DNA of 64,000 bases from Alteromonas sp. LMIT006. Its GTDB lineage: Bacteria > Pseudomonadota > Gammaproteobacteria > Enterobacterales > Alteromonadaceae. Below the pieces are notes generated by a model. The model did no database searches. It saw only the letters and a list, made by a program, of their open reading frames with translations, and was not told the DNA's origin. The stretch covers positions 496,001-560,000 of the forward strand of contig NZ_CP101291.1 of the NCBI RefSeq assembly GCF_024300645.1, written 5' to 3'. Made by a program: the position numbers and the translations under genes. This document shows positions 54,796 to 64,000 of the stretch, piece by piece. Each line of letters opens with the position of its first letter. Positions within the stretch are counted from its first letter, which is position 1.

Positions 54796-55950
54796 CTAAT
54801 TACCATTTGCTACTGCGTGGATGTCTTTGGCTTGAACCACATCCCCAGTGTTGTTACCCCATGCGTTACGCTGGTAAGTAATCACTGCTGCAATTTCAGA
54901 TAAAGTTAACTGTTTAGAAAATGATTGCATGGCTGTACCCGTGACACCATTTAATAAGATATCGATGTGTTTTGGCTGGTCGTTCAATGCGATGTTACTG
55001 CCTTTTATAGCAGGAAATACACCTGGAAGACCTTCACCGTTTGGCATGTGACATGCGGCGCATTTCGCCATGTAGACCTTTTGTCCGTTTTCCATTAATT
55101 CATCTAAAGACATATTCATGGCCAACAAACGTTCTTCTTCTGCTTGTGCTTGAGCGATAGCTTCGAGCTTCTCATCGCGCCACATGGCGTAATCATCAGG
55201 AGACTTGGCAATAACAACAATTGGCATAAAGCCGTGGTCTTTTCCGCAAAGCTCTGCACACTGTCCGCGATATACACCTGGTTCATTAACCATAGTCCAA
55301 GCTTCATTAATAAATCCTGGGTTAGCGTCTTTTTTAACAGCAAAGTCCGGTACCCACCATGAATGAATCACATCATCCGAAGTGATTAAGAAACGGACTT
55401 TTTGCCCAGTGGGAATGACGAGAGGACGATCCACTTCTAACAGGTAGTTTTCACCTTTAGCAAACTTGTTATTGATTTGCTCACGCTGAGTGGCAAGGTT
55501 TGAGAAGTAGTTGATACCACTGTCCATGTACTTATATTCCCACTTCCACTGCGAACCTGTTACTAATATGGTCAAGTCCGATTCAGAAGTATCTTCCATT
55601 GCAATCAAAGTTTGTGCTGCAGGTATCGCCATCAAAACCAAAATAACAAACGGCGCGACTGTCCAAGCGATTTCTACTTTGACACTCTCATGGAAGTTAG
55701 CCGGTTTAACGCCTCTTGATTTGCGGTGACGAATAATGGAAACAAACATCACACCAAACACAATTACGGCAATGCCGACGCAGATCCAAAACATCAACAT
55801 GTGCAAGTCATAAACTTGCTGGCTAATATCTGTAACGCCTTGTCGTAAATTCAAATCGCTTCGCCCCGCACTCTCTGCTGTGTCCGCCAAAATAGGCACA
55901 CTTGCTAACACAGAACAACATGCGAGGAAAAATTTAGTGAGTTTTTTCAC
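54796..55950 (-). CDS. coxB: Cytochrome c oxidase subunit II fused to cytochrome c
   Basis: 384 residues, GTG start at 55950 behind a strong GGAGG (complement of 55957-55961, 6-base spacing). A signal peptide (1 to about 22) and two membrane helices (about 50-72 and 96-117) precede the CuA domain with ligands His196, Cys231, Glu233, Cys235, His239 and Met242. A C-terminal class I cytochrome c domain has haem-binding CAACH (Cys297, Cys300, His301). The fused cytochrome marks a caa3-type oxidase. It is the first gene of the cox operon. Confidence 0.97.
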   Translation of the reverse strand: MKKLTKFFLACCSVLASVPILADTAESAGRSDLNLRQGVTDISQQVYDLHMLMFWICVGIAVIVFGVMFVSIIRHRKSRGVKPANFHESVKVEIAWTVAPFVILVLMAIPAAQTLIAMEDTSESDLTILVTGSQWKWEYKYMDSGINYFSNLATQREQINNKFAKGENYLLEVDRPLVIPTGQKVRFLITSDDVIHSWWVPDFAVKKDANPGFINEAWTMVNEPGVYRGQCAELCGKDHGFMPIVVIAKSPDDYAMWRDEKLEAIAQAQAEEERLLAMNMSLDELMENGQKVYMAKCAACHMPNGEGLPGVFPAIKGSNIALNDQPKHIDILLNGVTGTAMQSFSKQLTLSEIAAVITYQRNAWGNNTGDVVQAKDIHAVANGN

Positions 55951-56041
55951 TCAACACCTCCGCCGATTTTTAAGATAAAATTTAAGTTTGTAAATAATAA
56001 GAATGGACTTGTAAACTTGAAACCTTTCTTTTGTTAAGTCT

Positions 56042-56070
56042 ATGTTAAATGATGTTTACATGTTGAGCAA
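56042..56070 (-). promoter_or_regulatory. Candidate sigma70 promoter of the cox operon
   Basis: On the minus strand TTGCTC and TAACAT are 17 bp apart, ending about 90 bases before the coxB start. The surrounding region 55951-56130 is AT-rich and holds no ORF. No specific regulator site is recognised. Confidence 0.35.
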
Positions 56071-56130
56071 TATGTTTATTTGAATTAAATTTGAAAAATG
56101 ATCCTTTTTTGTACACCTTCGCTCAAAAAT

Positions 56131-56166
56131 TAAAAAAAAACCGCAAAACGTTATATTTTGCGGTTT
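56131..56166 (-). terminator. Intrinsic terminator of lexA
   Basis: Read on the minus strand, AAACCGCAAAA and TTTTGCGGTTT form a perfect 11-bp stem with a 7-nt loop, followed by a long T-run (the A-run at 56132-56140 on plus). It lies 30 bp after the lexA stop codon. Confidence 0.93.
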
Positions 56167-56195
56167 GATATTGATCTATAAAGGTATTTAAAATA

Positions 56196-56819
56196 TTACA
56201 TCCAGTCGGCTGAGCGAATGACTCCTACTGCAATGCCCTCAATATTGAACGCTTGTTCGGCTAAATCGACGACAATCGGCTTAAAGTCTTCGTTTTCAGC
56301 GTGTAAATACACATATTGCCCGGATTTCTCAAGTCGTTTAACTGTCACATCATCTTCAACCCTTGCCACAACAACTTGCCCATTGTGTACATCCTGAGTC
56401 TTGTGTACCGCCAAAAGATCGCCATCTAATATGCCAATGTCTTTCATACTCATTCCGCTGACCCGTAATAAGAAATCCGCATTGGGTCGGAAAAGATCAG
56501 GATCGACTTGATAGTGGGACTCGACATGTTCTTGCGCCAATAAAGGTTCGCCTGCTGCAACACGTCCTATCAACGGCAAACCGCTCTCTTCGGGTTCGTC
56601 CTCCAATGGCACATTCAGCTTGATCCCTCGTGAGGTACCTGACAAAATCTCAATAAATCCTTTCTTGGCGAGCGCCTTGACGTGCTCTTCAGCTGCATTA
56701 GGTGACTTAAACCCCAGTTGCCGTGCAATCTCAGCACGAGTGGGAGGCATTCCGGTTTCAAGGATGGATTGCTTTATCAGATCCAAAATCTCTTGCTGGC
56801 GTGGCGTAATCGGTCTCAT
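56196..56819 (-). CDS. lexA: SOS repressor LexA
   Basis: 207 residues. The N-terminal winged helix-turn-helix ([21 protein letters not shown]) binds SOS boxes. The self-cleavage site is Ala89-Gly90 in GRVAAGEP, with catalytic Ser124 in VSGMSM and Lys161 in VTVKRLE; each is shifted by five from E. coli, so spacing is conserved. RecA filaments trigger cleavage and SOS induction. The start ATG has AGGTGA upstream. Two SOS boxes lie in the promoter, so autoregulation is expected. It is divergent from plsB, the usual neighbour. Confidence 0.98.
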   Translation of the reverse strand: MRPITPRQQEILDLIKQSILETGMPPTRAEIARQLGFKSPNAAEEHVKALAKKGFIEILSGTSRGIKLNVPLEDEPEESGLPLIGRVAAGEPLLAQEHVESHYQVDPDLFRPNADFLLRVSGMSMKDIGILDGDLLAVHKTQDVHNGQVVVARVEDDVTVKRLEKSGQYVYLHAENEDFKPIVVDLAEQAFNIEGIAVGVIRSADWM

Positions 56820-56826
56820 CAGTCAC

Positions 56827-56842
56827 CTGTTCATTAATACAG
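56827..56842. promoter_or_regulatory. LexA-binding SOS box 1
   Basis: CTGTTCATTAATACAG fits CTG-N10-CAG with an AT-rich centre. It begins 8 bp upstream of the lexA start codon, overlapping the transcription start region. Confidence 0.85.
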
Positions 56843-56845
56843 TTA

Positions 56846-56861
56846 CTGGTAGTATATCCAG
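56846..56861. promoter_or_regulatory. LexA-binding SOS box 2
   Basis: CTGGTAGTATATCCAG fits CTG-N10-CAG. It starts 19 bp from the first box, so the pair sits on the same face after about two helical turns, and it covers the lexA -10 element. E. coli lexA has the same two-box layout. Confidence 0.85.
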
Positions 56862-56878
56862 TATATTTCAAAATGCAA
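56851..56878 (-). promoter_or_regulatory. lexA promoter
   Basis: On the minus strand TTGCAT (complement of 56873-56878) and TATACT (complement of 56851-56856) are 16 bp apart. The -10 element lies inside SOS box 2. Confidence 0.7.
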
Positions 56879-56957
56879 CCTTCTAAGAAACTCATTGCTA
56901 GATATGCAGGTTGACCTTGCGTATAATTCTCCCAAATTTAGATATAGGAACCGATTT

Positions 56958-59396
56958 ATGCGCTGGTGGCGTAAACTCTTTGCTTTTTTACTGTATTGGC
57001 CAATGCGAGTTCTGGTTAAAGCTCATACCATTCCTGCTCAAGTCCAAGATGAGCTGCATATCGACTCCGAAAAACCGGTTATCTATTTATTACACACTCG
57101 GTCCATAGCCGATTTACTTGCACTTGCCTTTTCTGCACGCAAAGTTGGCTTGCCAAGCCCATTAGCAAGTCAAATATTACCGGGGACTGACATTAAGTAC
57201 CCTAGAGCATTGTTCCTTCATACCACGATGCCAGTGTTTGGCAAAAAACCGCGTAAAACGGATATAGAACGTCAATTTACTGAGCTATTTAATATCCATC
57301 GCCAGCATCCTGACATGGATGTTCAATTTGTCCCAGCCTATGTTACTTGGGGGCGTGCGCCAGAAAAAAGCAAGCCAAATTTTAGCGATCTCGTCGTCGA
57401 TGTTGCCTCACCCAGCTGGGTACGCAAACTATTTATCGTGATGTTTTTGGGACGCGATAACTTCGTTTCCTACTCTAGAGCCGTCTCTTCCAAATTCATG
57501 TCCGACCAACATGGTTCAGATGAGCACATCGCCAAAAAGTTATTACGAGTAGCCGCCACCCACTTCCAGCGCAAACGACAAGGACTAACTGGCCCCACGT
57601 TACTCGAGCGACAAACCTTACACAGTGCTGTTGTGGGTGCAAAAGCAGTAAAACTTGCGATGCGCGAAGAAGTGCGAAGCAAAAACATCACGCCAATGAA
57701 AGCCAAACAACTTGCCCATGATTATTTAGATGAAATCGCCGGAGATTATCGCGAAGGATTAGTGCGTTTTGCAGACCGGATTCTCACTCCAATATGGAAC
57801 AAGATCTACAATGGGATCAGTGTCAACAACGCGGCCACTGTGCGTGAGCTCGCCCGCAATGGCCATGAAATAGTGTATGTACCCTGTCACCGTTCGCACA
57901 TGGATTATCTGCTGCTCACCTATGTCATCTATCACGAAGGCTTGGTCACACCCCATATTGCGGCAGGTATCAATCTTAATTTTTGGCCTGCAGGACCGAT
58001 TTTCCGCAAAGCGGGCGCTTTCTTTTTACGTCGTAGTTTTGCGGGCAACAAACTGTACACAGCCGTGTTCAGAGAATACCTAGAACTGCTCTTTAACAAA
58101 GGTTACTCCGTCAAATATTATCCGGAAGGCGGTCGCTCACGCACGGGACGTTTGCTTCCTCCCAAAACCGGTATGCTGGCCATGACGTTGCAAGCCATGC
58201 AAAAAGGTATTCAGCGCCCTGTGAGTATTGTGCCGGTTTACATTGGCTATGAAAACGTCATGGAAGTGGGCAGTTATATGAAGGAGCTTCGCGGCAAGGC
58301 CAAAAAGAAAGAATCTCCGCTTCAAGTACTGTCCGCCATCAAAAAGCTCCGGAACTATGGTCACGGCTATTTGAATTTTGGTGAGCCCATTTTGTTGAAC
58401 CAATTCCTCGATGAACACGCTCCAGAATGGTCTTTACCGAACGACGAAACAGACAAAAAACCAAGCTGGTTATCACCCGCCGTCAATCGCCTTGCTGATG
58501 ATGTCATGTTAGAAATTAATAAGTCAGCGGCAATTAATGGCATGGCATTAACGTCATTGTGCTTGCTTGCTTCTAAAACCTATAAAATGAGTGAAAACGA
58601 GTTGCGTCAAGCCATTGCTGATTATCTTGATTTGTTTCGAGCTGTGCCGTTTTCGACCACTGCAACGATCCCAGATGTTGACGCGGACACATTGTTACAA
58701 AGCACATTGTCCCTCAAACGTTTTGCAGTAGACAAAGACGATTTTGGCAAAATGATCGCTCCATTGCCTGATAAGGTAGCTGCGTTGACTTATTATCGCA
58801 ATAATATTATTCACCTTTTTGCGTTACCCAGTCTTATTATGGCGTTGGTATTTAGTGGCGCCGCCACCAGCAAGTCAGCCATCATAAACACTGTCAAAAT
58901 TGTCTATCCATTATTGCAAAAAGAGTTATTTATCTACCTTAGCTTAGCAAATGCATTGGCCATGACCGAGCGTTTTATTGAACAATTTATTGCACAAGGG
59001 TTATTACTGGAAGGCAAACAACTGACCGCACCTAGTGCTTCAAGCCCTGCTTTCCATTCAGCATGGTTACTCTCTCGCGTGATGCAAGATACTTTTCAGC
59101 GCTATGCCATCGTCTTGCATGTATTAAGTATTCACAAGCAGATCTCACGCAGCGCCCTGGAAAAAGATGCCCGTAAAATCGCCGAGCGGTTATCGGAGCT
59201 GTTTGGGGTAAGTTCACCGGAGTTTTCGGACAAAAATGTCTTTGCTACGTTGATCAACGGATTACGTGAAAATGAATTGGTAACTTCGAACGAGCAAGGC
59301 TCCTTGATGCTGAATGAAGCCTCAGAAAACCTGCAAGAATTAGTGGATAAGTTGGTGTGGCCAGAAGTGGTGCAGCATTTGGAGAAGCTGGATTAA
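56958..59396 (+). CDS. plsB: Glycerol-3-phosphate 1-O-acyltransferase PlsB
   Basis: 812 residues from the ATG at 56958, chosen because AGGA (56946-56949) lies eight bases upstream and the length matches E. coli PlsB (807); an in-frame TTG 63 bases earlier is not supported. The acyltransferase motifs are HRSHMD (His311 and Asp316, catalytic), the GPIFRKAGAFFLRR block, YYPEGGRSRTGR and VPVYIGYE. It makes lysophosphatidic acid from acyl-ACP or acyl-CoA at the inner membrane, the first step in phospholipid synthesis. TATAAT at 56922-56927 is a likely -10 element. It ends 3 bp before the convergent MipA gene. Confidence 0.97.
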   Translation: MRWWRKLFAFLLYWPMRVLVKAHTIPAQVQDELHIDSEKPVIYLLHTRSIADLLALAFSARKVGLPSPLASQILPGTDIKYPRALFLHTTMPVFGKKPRKTDIERQFTELFNIHRQHPDMDVQFVPAYVTWGRAPEKSKPNFSDLVVDVASPSWVRKLFIVMFLGRDNFVSYSRAVSSKFMSDQHGSDEHIAKKLLRVAATHFQRKRQGLTGPTLLERQTLHSAVVGAKAVKLAMREEVRSKNITPMKAKQLAHDYLDEIAGDYREGLVRFADRILTPIWNKIYNGISVNNAATVRELARNGHEIVYVPCHRSHMDYLLLTYVIYHEGLVTPHIAAGINLNFWPAGPIFRKAGAFFLRRSFAGNKLYTAVFREYLELLFNKGYSVKYYPEGGRSRTGRLLPPKTGMLAMTLQAMQKGIQRPVSIVPVYIGYENVMEVGSYMKELRGKAKKKESPLQVLSAIKKLRNYGHGYLNFGEPILLNQFLDEHAPEWSLPNDETDKKPSWLSPAVNRLADDVMLEINKSAAINGMALTSLCLLASKTYKMSENELRQAIADYLDLFRAVPFSTTATIPDVDADTLLQSTLSLKRFAVDKDDFGKMIAPLPDKVAALTYYRNNIIHLFALPSLIMALVFSGAATSKSAIINTVKIVYPLLQKELFIYLSLANALAMTERFIEQFIAQGLLLEGKQLTAPSASSPAFHSAWLLSRVMQDTFQRYAIVLHVLSIHKQISRSALEKDARKIAERLSELFGVSSPEFSDKNVFATLINGLRENELVTSNEQGSLMLNEASENLQELVDKLVWPEVVQHLEKLD

Positions 59397-59399
59397 CAC

Positions 59400-60275
59400 T
59401 TAATAACTGGCTTTGCGGTCGCTTTTATACAAGCGCCATGCGAAGCCAGCGCCGAAGCTGTAACTGATATCCTTTTCAAATAATGGACTATCGCGATTCG
59501 CCGCACCCTGATTAAAATTAATGATGCCACCGACAAATCCTCTAAGGTTATCCGTTAATTCCAAGGATAACCCCACGGTAAACTTTGACCCTAAATAACC
59601 AGAATCTGACTCGTAAAGCGGTCTTTGTTCAGTGACGAACTGAGGTTCGACATCATAAAAAACACTATGCACCCCCTGTGTTGCAAATGTTGCCCCAAGT
59701 CGTACGGTCAAAGCGGAGTGAGAGAACCAGCGTCCACGCTGCTGCCAGACCAATTCGGGCTCAAAAACATAGCCGTGATGTTTTAGCTTAGAAAAATCAG
59801 TGCTAGAAACTGCACGTGCTTGCAAAATAGCTTTCAGACGTCCTACGCCTCCGCCCTTGTATTGCTTATCTACAACTAGATAAGTTGCTTGTGGACCGAC
59901 TTCAAAAAACAAATCTAAATCAGGCATACCCTCTCTGATGGATTGATCATCGCTATCCGATGGAAAGGCAAGACCTAAAGACACATCAAATTGCCAGCGA
60001 TTCGTCTCTTTCACGACAGCTTGTGCTTGACCGTCACCAAAGCGAAATGTATCTCCACGATATATGACATAAGGTATCATCAGAACAACGAGATCAGTCT
60101 CAGCGGAAGCCGGATAATCAGGAGAAACACCCGCGCCACCAGCCAACCCCCATTCCCATAAGGGTAGCGCTTCGTCAGGATTTTCAAATCCGGTCAGATC
60201 TCGGGCGACATTTTTTTCATCACTCAAAGTAAAAGCTGAGAACAACAAACAGAGTAAATAAACGAAAACTTTCAT
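59400..60275 (-). CDS. MipA/OmpV family outer-membrane protein
   Basis: 291 residues from the ATG at 60275; a GTG four codons upstream (60287) is an alternative. A Sec signal peptide (MKVFVYLLCLLFSAF) is followed by a beta-rich sequence with alternating aromatic residues and a C-terminal GAGFAWRLYK strand. The family start pattern WEWGLAGGAGVSPDYPAS, VLMIPYVIYRGD and FEVGPQATYLV are clear. MipA/OmpV proteins form outer-membrane barrels; roles include porin-like transport and scaffolding of murein enzymes. It is monocistronic, convergent with plsB and downstream of ilvA in the same direction. Confidence 0.9.
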   Translation of the reverse strand: MKVFVYLLCLLFSAFTLSDEKNVARDLTGFENPDEALPLWEWGLAGGAGVSPDYPASAETDLVVLMIPYVIYRGDTFRFGDGQAQAVVKETNRWQFDVSLGLAFPSDSDDQSIREGMPDLDLFFEVGPQATYLVVDKQYKGGGVGRLKAILQARAVSSTDFSKLKHHGYVFEPELVWQQRGRWFSHSALTVRLGATFATQGVHSVFYDVEPQFVTEQRPLYESDSGYLGSKFTVGLSLELTDNLRGFVGGIINFNQGAANRDSPLFEKDISYSFGAGFAWRLYKSDRKASY

Positions 60276-60366
60276 GTTGTGAGTCACAAGTGGAACTAAT
60301 AACTCACCTTAACAACGTTGAGTGACATTCTTATGAAGCATTACGCGAATGTTTCAGCATGCAGAG

Positions 60367-61893
60367 CTATCTGGCCAAAAAGTAACGATACGCCGGATCA
60401 GCAGTATGCTCTTGATACGCAAACCCAAGTTCGGCTAAATGCGATTCAAATTCTTGTGAAGCATCATCTGGCAGATTAAAGCCAACCAAGACCAAGCCAT
60501 CGGCCGCCCCGTGGTTGCGATAATGGAACATGGTAATGTCCCAACGCGCGCCAAGCGTATTGAGGAATTGTAATAATGCACCGGGATACTCGGGAAACTC
60601 AAAGCCGAACACTCGCTCATTGATAGCGATTGGGGGCTTGCCGCCGACCATGTGACGCACATGTAATTTGGCTAATTCGTTGTTAGACAAGTCCATCCAT
60701 TGATAGCCGTGCCCAGTCAATTTGGTCGTGATGGCCTGATACTCTGCCATGCCACCTTTGAGCTTAATCCCAACAAAGACATGTGCCTTGTCCGCACTGG
60801 CAAATCGGTAGTTAAACTCAGTAATCAGTATAGAGCCCAAGGTTTCACAAAACGCCTTAAATGCCCCGGTTTCTTCTTTGAGTTCAACGGCTAAGACAGC
60901 TTCTTTGCCTTCCCCTAACTCACAGCGTTCTGAGACATAACGCAACGTGTGAAAATTGATATTCGCACCACACAAAATACCTGCGACATTTTTACCTTGA
61001 TTGTCACTTGCGTATTTACGGATTGCCGCAACCGACATCGCACCCGCAGGCTCGGCAATGACGCGAGTATCATCAAAAATATCTTTAATGGCGGTGCAGA
61101 TTTCGTCATTGGTCACTGTGACCACATCGTCCAAATACGCCTGGCACAAACGAAAGGTCTCGGTACCGATGGTTTTGACCGCCACACCATCAGCAAAAAT
61201 ACCCACACTGGGTAAAGTTACTGGTTGACCGGCATCAAGTGCCGCTTTAAGGCACGCTGATTCATCGACCTCTACACCGATGACTTTGATAGTTGGATTG
61301 AGTTCTTTGAGATAAACGGCCATGCCAGCAGCTAAGCCACCACCACCGACCGCAATGTACACCACCTCTAAATCAGGGCATTGTTCGAGTAACTCACGCG
61401 CGACAGTGCCTTGTCCGGCGATGACATCTGGGTCATCAAACGGAGGGATCAACGTCATTCCCAGCTCAGAAGCTAACGTTTTGGCTCTATGGGATGCGGC
61501 ATCAAAACTGGTTCCGTGCTGGACAATAGTGACATACTCTCCACCAAAGTTGCGCACCGCCTCGACCTTAATGTCTGGGGTAGTCTCCGGCATCACAATG
61601 GTGGCTTTAATTTGCTTGCGCTTGGCGGCATACGCCACACCTTGTGCGTGATTACCAGCAGAAGCTGCGATCACCCCAGCATCCAGCTGCGCTTGTGAAA
61701 GTTGAGCGATGCGATTGTAAGCGCCGCGAAGTTTAAAAGATTTTACCGGTTGCTGATCTTCACGCTTCAGAAATACCTGCTGTTGAAGGGTTTCTGATAA
61801 ACGTGTCATCTGCATACAATCAGATTGCACCGCCGCCTCATAGACAGGGGCTAATAAAATCTTTTTTAAATACTCGTTTGCGCTTACTGTCAT
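60367..61893 (-). CDS. ilvA: Threonine ammonia-lyase (threonine dehydratase), biosynthetic
   Basis: 508 residues, near the E. coli length of 514. The PLP lysine is Lys54 in VKSFKLRGAYN, and the phosphate loop is VGGGGLAAG. The C-terminal regulatory half has two ACT-like domains (about 325-415 and 420-508, with FEFPEYPGAL typical). It converts threonine to 2-oxobutanoate, the committed step of isoleucine synthesis, and is inhibited by isoleucine. It lies one base after ilvD in the ilvE-D-A order. Confidence 0.97.
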   Translation of the reverse strand: MTVSANEYLKKILLAPVYEAAVQSDCMQMTRLSETLQQQVFLKREDQQPVKSFKLRGAYNRIAQLSQAQLDAGVIAASAGNHAQGVAYAAKRKQIKATIVMPETTPDIKVEAVRNFGGEYVTIVQHGTSFDAASHRAKTLASELGMTLIPPFDDPDVIAGQGTVARELLEQCPDLEVVYIAVGGGGLAAGMAVYLKELNPTIKVIGVEVDESACLKAALDAGQPVTLPSVGIFADGVAVKTIGTETFRLCQAYLDDVVTVTNDEICTAIKDIFDDTRVIAEPAGAMSVAAIRKYASDNQGKNVAGILCGANINFHTLRYVSERCELGEGKEAVLAVELKEETGAFKAFCETLGSILITEFNYRFASADKAHVFVGIKLKGGMAEYQAITTKLTGHGYQWMDLSNNELAKLHVRHMVGGKPPIAINERVFGFEFPEYPGALLQFLNTLGARWDITMFHYRNHGAADGLVLVGFNLPDDASQEFESHLAELGFAYQEHTADPAYRYFLAR

Positions 61894-61894
61894 G

Positions 61895-63742
61895 TTAGAT
61901 ATCTTCTACCTTACTTGGATCGCGGACCGCGCCTTGGTCAGCACTGGTTGCCAACATCGCGAAAGTACGCAATGCAAGTGATACTTTTCGATCACGATTA
62001 ACTGGCTTATAAGGACGTTCACGTGCCTCCATTGCCACGCGACGCGCCTCTAACTCGGCATCGGATAACGCAACATTTAAAGTGCGGTTCGGGATATCGA
62101 TTTCGATCGTATCGCCGTTTTCGACCAATGCCAAGCCACCACCAGAGGCGGCTTCTGGAGAACAATGACCAATAGAAAGGCCAGAGGTACCACCGGAGAA
62201 ACGACCATCTGTGATCAAGGCACACTCTTTGCCAAGACCTTTGGATTTGAGATACGAGGTGGGATAGAGCATTTCTTGCATACCTGGACCTCCTTTGGGG
62301 CCTTCATAGCGAATGACTACGACATCACCTGATTTGACCTCATCATTGAGAATACCTGCAACGGCATCGTCTTGATCTTCATAGACACGCGCAGGTCCGG
62401 TAAATTTCCAAATCGACTCATCCACACCAGCGGTTTTAACAATACAGCCGCGCTCAGCAAGATTACCAAACAACACTGCCAAACCACCTTCTTGTGAATA
62501 AGCGTGTTCCACTGAGCGAATACAGCCATTTTCACGGTCGGTATCAGCTTCATCCCAGCGGCAATCTTGACTAAATGCCTTAGTGGTGCGGATTCCAGCT
62601 GGGCCGGCTCGGTAAAATTTGTCCGCATCTGGATTATCCACAGTGATATCCATAGAGGCGATTACTTCAGCCATCGGCTTGCCCAGTACGTGGTGCGCAT
62701 CGCCGTGCAATAAACCGGCTTTGTGTAATTCGTTCAAAATCGCCATTACGCCACCGGCACGGTGTACGTCTTCCATGTGGTACTTAGGTGTGGCTGGCGC
62801 GACTTTTGATAGATGCGGGACTCTGCGCGACAAACGGTCGATATCATCCATCGTAAACGGTACTTCACCCTCAATCGCAGCGGCCAACAAATGCAAGATC
62901 GTATTGGTTGAACCGCCCATGGCAATGTCTAAGCTCATGGCATTTTCAAACGCATTAAAGTTGGCAATATTGCGTGGCAGTGCCGTTTCATCGTCGTCAC
63001 CATACCAACGCTGGCATAACTTAACAATTTCTTTACCGGCTTGGATAAAGAGCTGTTCGCGATCGGCGTGAGTGGCAAGCATCGAACCATTGCCTGGCAA
63101 GGATAAACCTAACGCTTCGGTCAAACAGTTCATTGAGTTTGCCGTGAACATGCCTGAGCACGAACCACAAGTCGGGCACGCTGAGCGTTCGATTTCTTCT
63201 GAATCGGTATCGGATACTTTATCATCTGCCGCGGCCACCATAGCATCGACTAAGTCCAGCTTTATGATTTGATCAGAAAGCTTAGTTTTCCCAGCTTCCA
63301 TTGGACCACCTGATACGAAGATCACAGGGATATTTAAGCGCATGGCTGCCATGAGCATTCCCGGTGTGATTTTATCGCAGTTAGAAATACAGACCAAGGC
63401 ATCGGCACAATGCGCATTACACATATATTCCACCGCGTCGGCAATGACTTCTCTTGATGGTAACGAGTACAACATACCAGCATGGCCCATGGCAATACCA
63501 TCATCCACTGCAATGGTGTTGAACTCTTTAGCCACACCGCCAGCTTCTTCAATGCTACGGGCGACCAATTGTCCCAGATCTTTTAAGTGCACATGCCCAG
63601 GTACAAATTGAGTAAAGGAATTCGCAACCGCTATGATGGGCTTGCCAAAATCCCCATCCTTCATTCCTGTGGCGCGCCATAATGCACGGGCACCGGCCAT
63701 ATTGCGACCTTGAGTCGTTGTTGCTGAACGTAGTTTAGGCAT
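61895..63742 (-). CDS. ilvD: Dihydroxy-acid dehydratase
   Basis: 615 residues, the standard IlvD size. Cluster-binding cysteines occur in CISNCDK and [19 protein letters not shown] (landmarks [10 protein letters not shown]). Other family motifs are [20 protein letters not shown] and [11 protein letters not shown]. It dehydrates dihydroxy-acids in valine and isoleucine synthesis, using an oxygen-sensitive Fe-S cluster that depends on cluster-repair systems such as NfuA. It is 22 bp downstream of ilvE in the same direction. Confidence 0.98.
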   Translation of the reverse strand: MPKLRSATTTQGRNMAGARALWRATGMKDGDFGKPIIAVANSFTQFVPGHVHLKDLGQLVARSIEEAGGVAKEFNTIAVDDGIAMGHAGMLYSLPSREVIADAVEYMCNAHCADALVCISNCDKITPGMLMAAMRLNIPVIFVSGGPMEAGKTKLSDQIIKLDLVDAMVAAADDKVSDTDSEEIERSACPTCGSCSGMFTANSMNCLTEALGLSLPGNGSMLATHADREQLFIQAGKEIVKLCQRWYGDDDETALPRNIANFNAFENAMSLDIAMGGSTNTILHLLAAAIEGEVPFTMDDIDRLSRRVPHLSKVAPATPKYHMEDVHRAGGVMAILNELHKAGLLHGDAHHVLGKPMAEVIASMDITVDNPDADKFYRAGPAGIRTTKAFSQDCRWDEADTDRENGCIRSVEHAYSQEGGLAVLFGNLAERGCIVKTAGVDESIWKFTGPARVYEDQDDAVAGILNDEVKSGDVVVIRYEGPKGGPGMQEMLYPTSYLKSKGLGKECALITDGRFSGGTSGLSIGHCSPEAASGGGLALVENGDTIEIDIPNRTLNVALSDAELEARRVAMEARERPYKPVNRDRKVSLALRTFAMLATSADQGAVRDPSKVEDI

Positions 63743-63764
63743 TGCTATTACTCTTTTTTAAAAC

Positions 63765-64000
63765 TTATTTATATACGGGTGTTAACCAATTCCACTTGTC
63801 TTCGGTGGTACCGTTAAACAAGCCGAAAAACATATCTTGCACTTCTTTCGTGATGGGACCGCGACCGCCGTTGCCAACGGCAATGCCATCCACACTGCGG
63901 ACTGGCGTGACTTCAGCTGCGGTGCCACACATAAAGATTTCATCAGCAAGATACATGGATTCACGCGGAATATTTTCTTCGCGAATTTCATAGCCTAATT
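63765..64000 (-). CDS. ilvE: Branched-chain amino acid aminotransferase, 3' part only
   Basis: The reading frame enters from the right edge and ends at 63765. The visible C-terminal 78 residues read LGYEIREENIPRES, then DEIFMCGTAAEVTPVRSVDG, the class IV aminotransferase pattern binding the PLP phosphate (GTAAEVTP), and end with NWLTPVYK. It transaminates the keto acids of valine, leucine and isoleucine. The N-terminus and catalytic lysine are outside the window. First visible gene of ilvE-ilvD-ilvA. Confidence 0.96.
   Translation of the reverse strand, partial: LGYEIREENIPRESMYLADEIFMCGTAAEVTPVRSVDGIAVGNGGRGPITKEVQDMFFGLFNGTTEDKWNWLTPVYK

Noticed and set aside
1-64000. Search for CRISPR arrays, tRNA or rRNA genes, insertion sequences, prophage or integron features
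   Set aside because: No regularly spaced repeats, cloverleaf-like sequences, transposase or integrase motifs were seen; gene order is mostly conserved chromosomal housekeeping.

Overview
The window is a compact, almost fully coding stretch of a gammaproteobacterial chromosome, most likely from a marine Alteromonadales (Alteromonas/Glaciecola-like) bacterium. Evidence for this: dusB-fis, a complete gspC-N type II secretion operon, ompR-envZ, lexA next to plsB, a cytochrome c oxidase cluster with SURF1, CtaA and a DUF2909 protein, and many genes that in E. coli lie together near 74-76 min (hslO, hslR, yrfG, nudE, greB, tex, bioH, gntX, nfuA, slyX, fkpA, yheV, yheS, yheT, yheU, prkB). Base composition and codon use look even. 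I see no rRNA, tRNA, CRISPR array, insertion sequence or prophage.

Layout. 1-4.3 kb: end of a Tat-exported HiPIP, a secreted S10 carboxypeptidase, prmA, and dusB-fis. 4.4-8.3 kb: purH-purD and prkB. 8.4-11.8 kb: ompR-envZ, convergent with hslR-hslO. 11.9-23.3 kb: gspC-D-E-F-G-H-I-J-K-L-M-N in one tight operon, followed by a receiver-GGDEF diguanylate cyclase. 24.4-26.5 kb: yrfG, nudE, cysQ. 26.5-30.2 kb: yheS-TIGR02444-yheT-yheU operon on the minus strand. 30.3-32.6 kb: yheV, slyX, an insert of small membrane and lipoprotein ORFs with a GIY-YIG protein, and fkpA. 32.7-40.8 kb: a hybrid histidine kinase, a 56-residue Phd-like protein, greB, a SMUG2-like uracil-DNA glycosylase homologue, tex, bioH and comF. 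40.8-47.4 kb: a large secreted M14 peptidase, nfuA with an IscR-like operator, a DinF-type MATE exporter, a decayed bile-acid-symporter pseudogene and a polysaccharide deacetylase. 47.4-56 kb: the haem-copper oxidase cluster (coxB, coxA, cox11, coxC; surf1, a SCO-like protein, ctaA, cyoE, sco). 56.2-59.4 kb: lexA with two SOS boxes, divergent from plsB. 59.4-64 kb: a MipA/OmpV porin-like protein and ilvE-ilvD-ilvA.

Most of the window is housekeeping. The cox cluster encodes the oxidase together with its haem A supply (CyoE, CtaA) and copper delivery (Cox11, SCO). The ilv genes make branched-chain amino acids, and purH-purD make purines. The gsp operon exports folded proteins, possibly including the secreted peptidases encoded nearby. 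No clearly novel multi-gene system is visible. The items most worth a second look are a SCO-like thioredoxin-fold protein that keeps its CX3C motif but seems to lack the third copper ligand, an orphan Phd/YefM-like mini-protein, the IscR site at nfuA, the freshly frameshifted symporter remnant, a low-complexity insert in GspK, and the repeated overlap of convergent gene ends.
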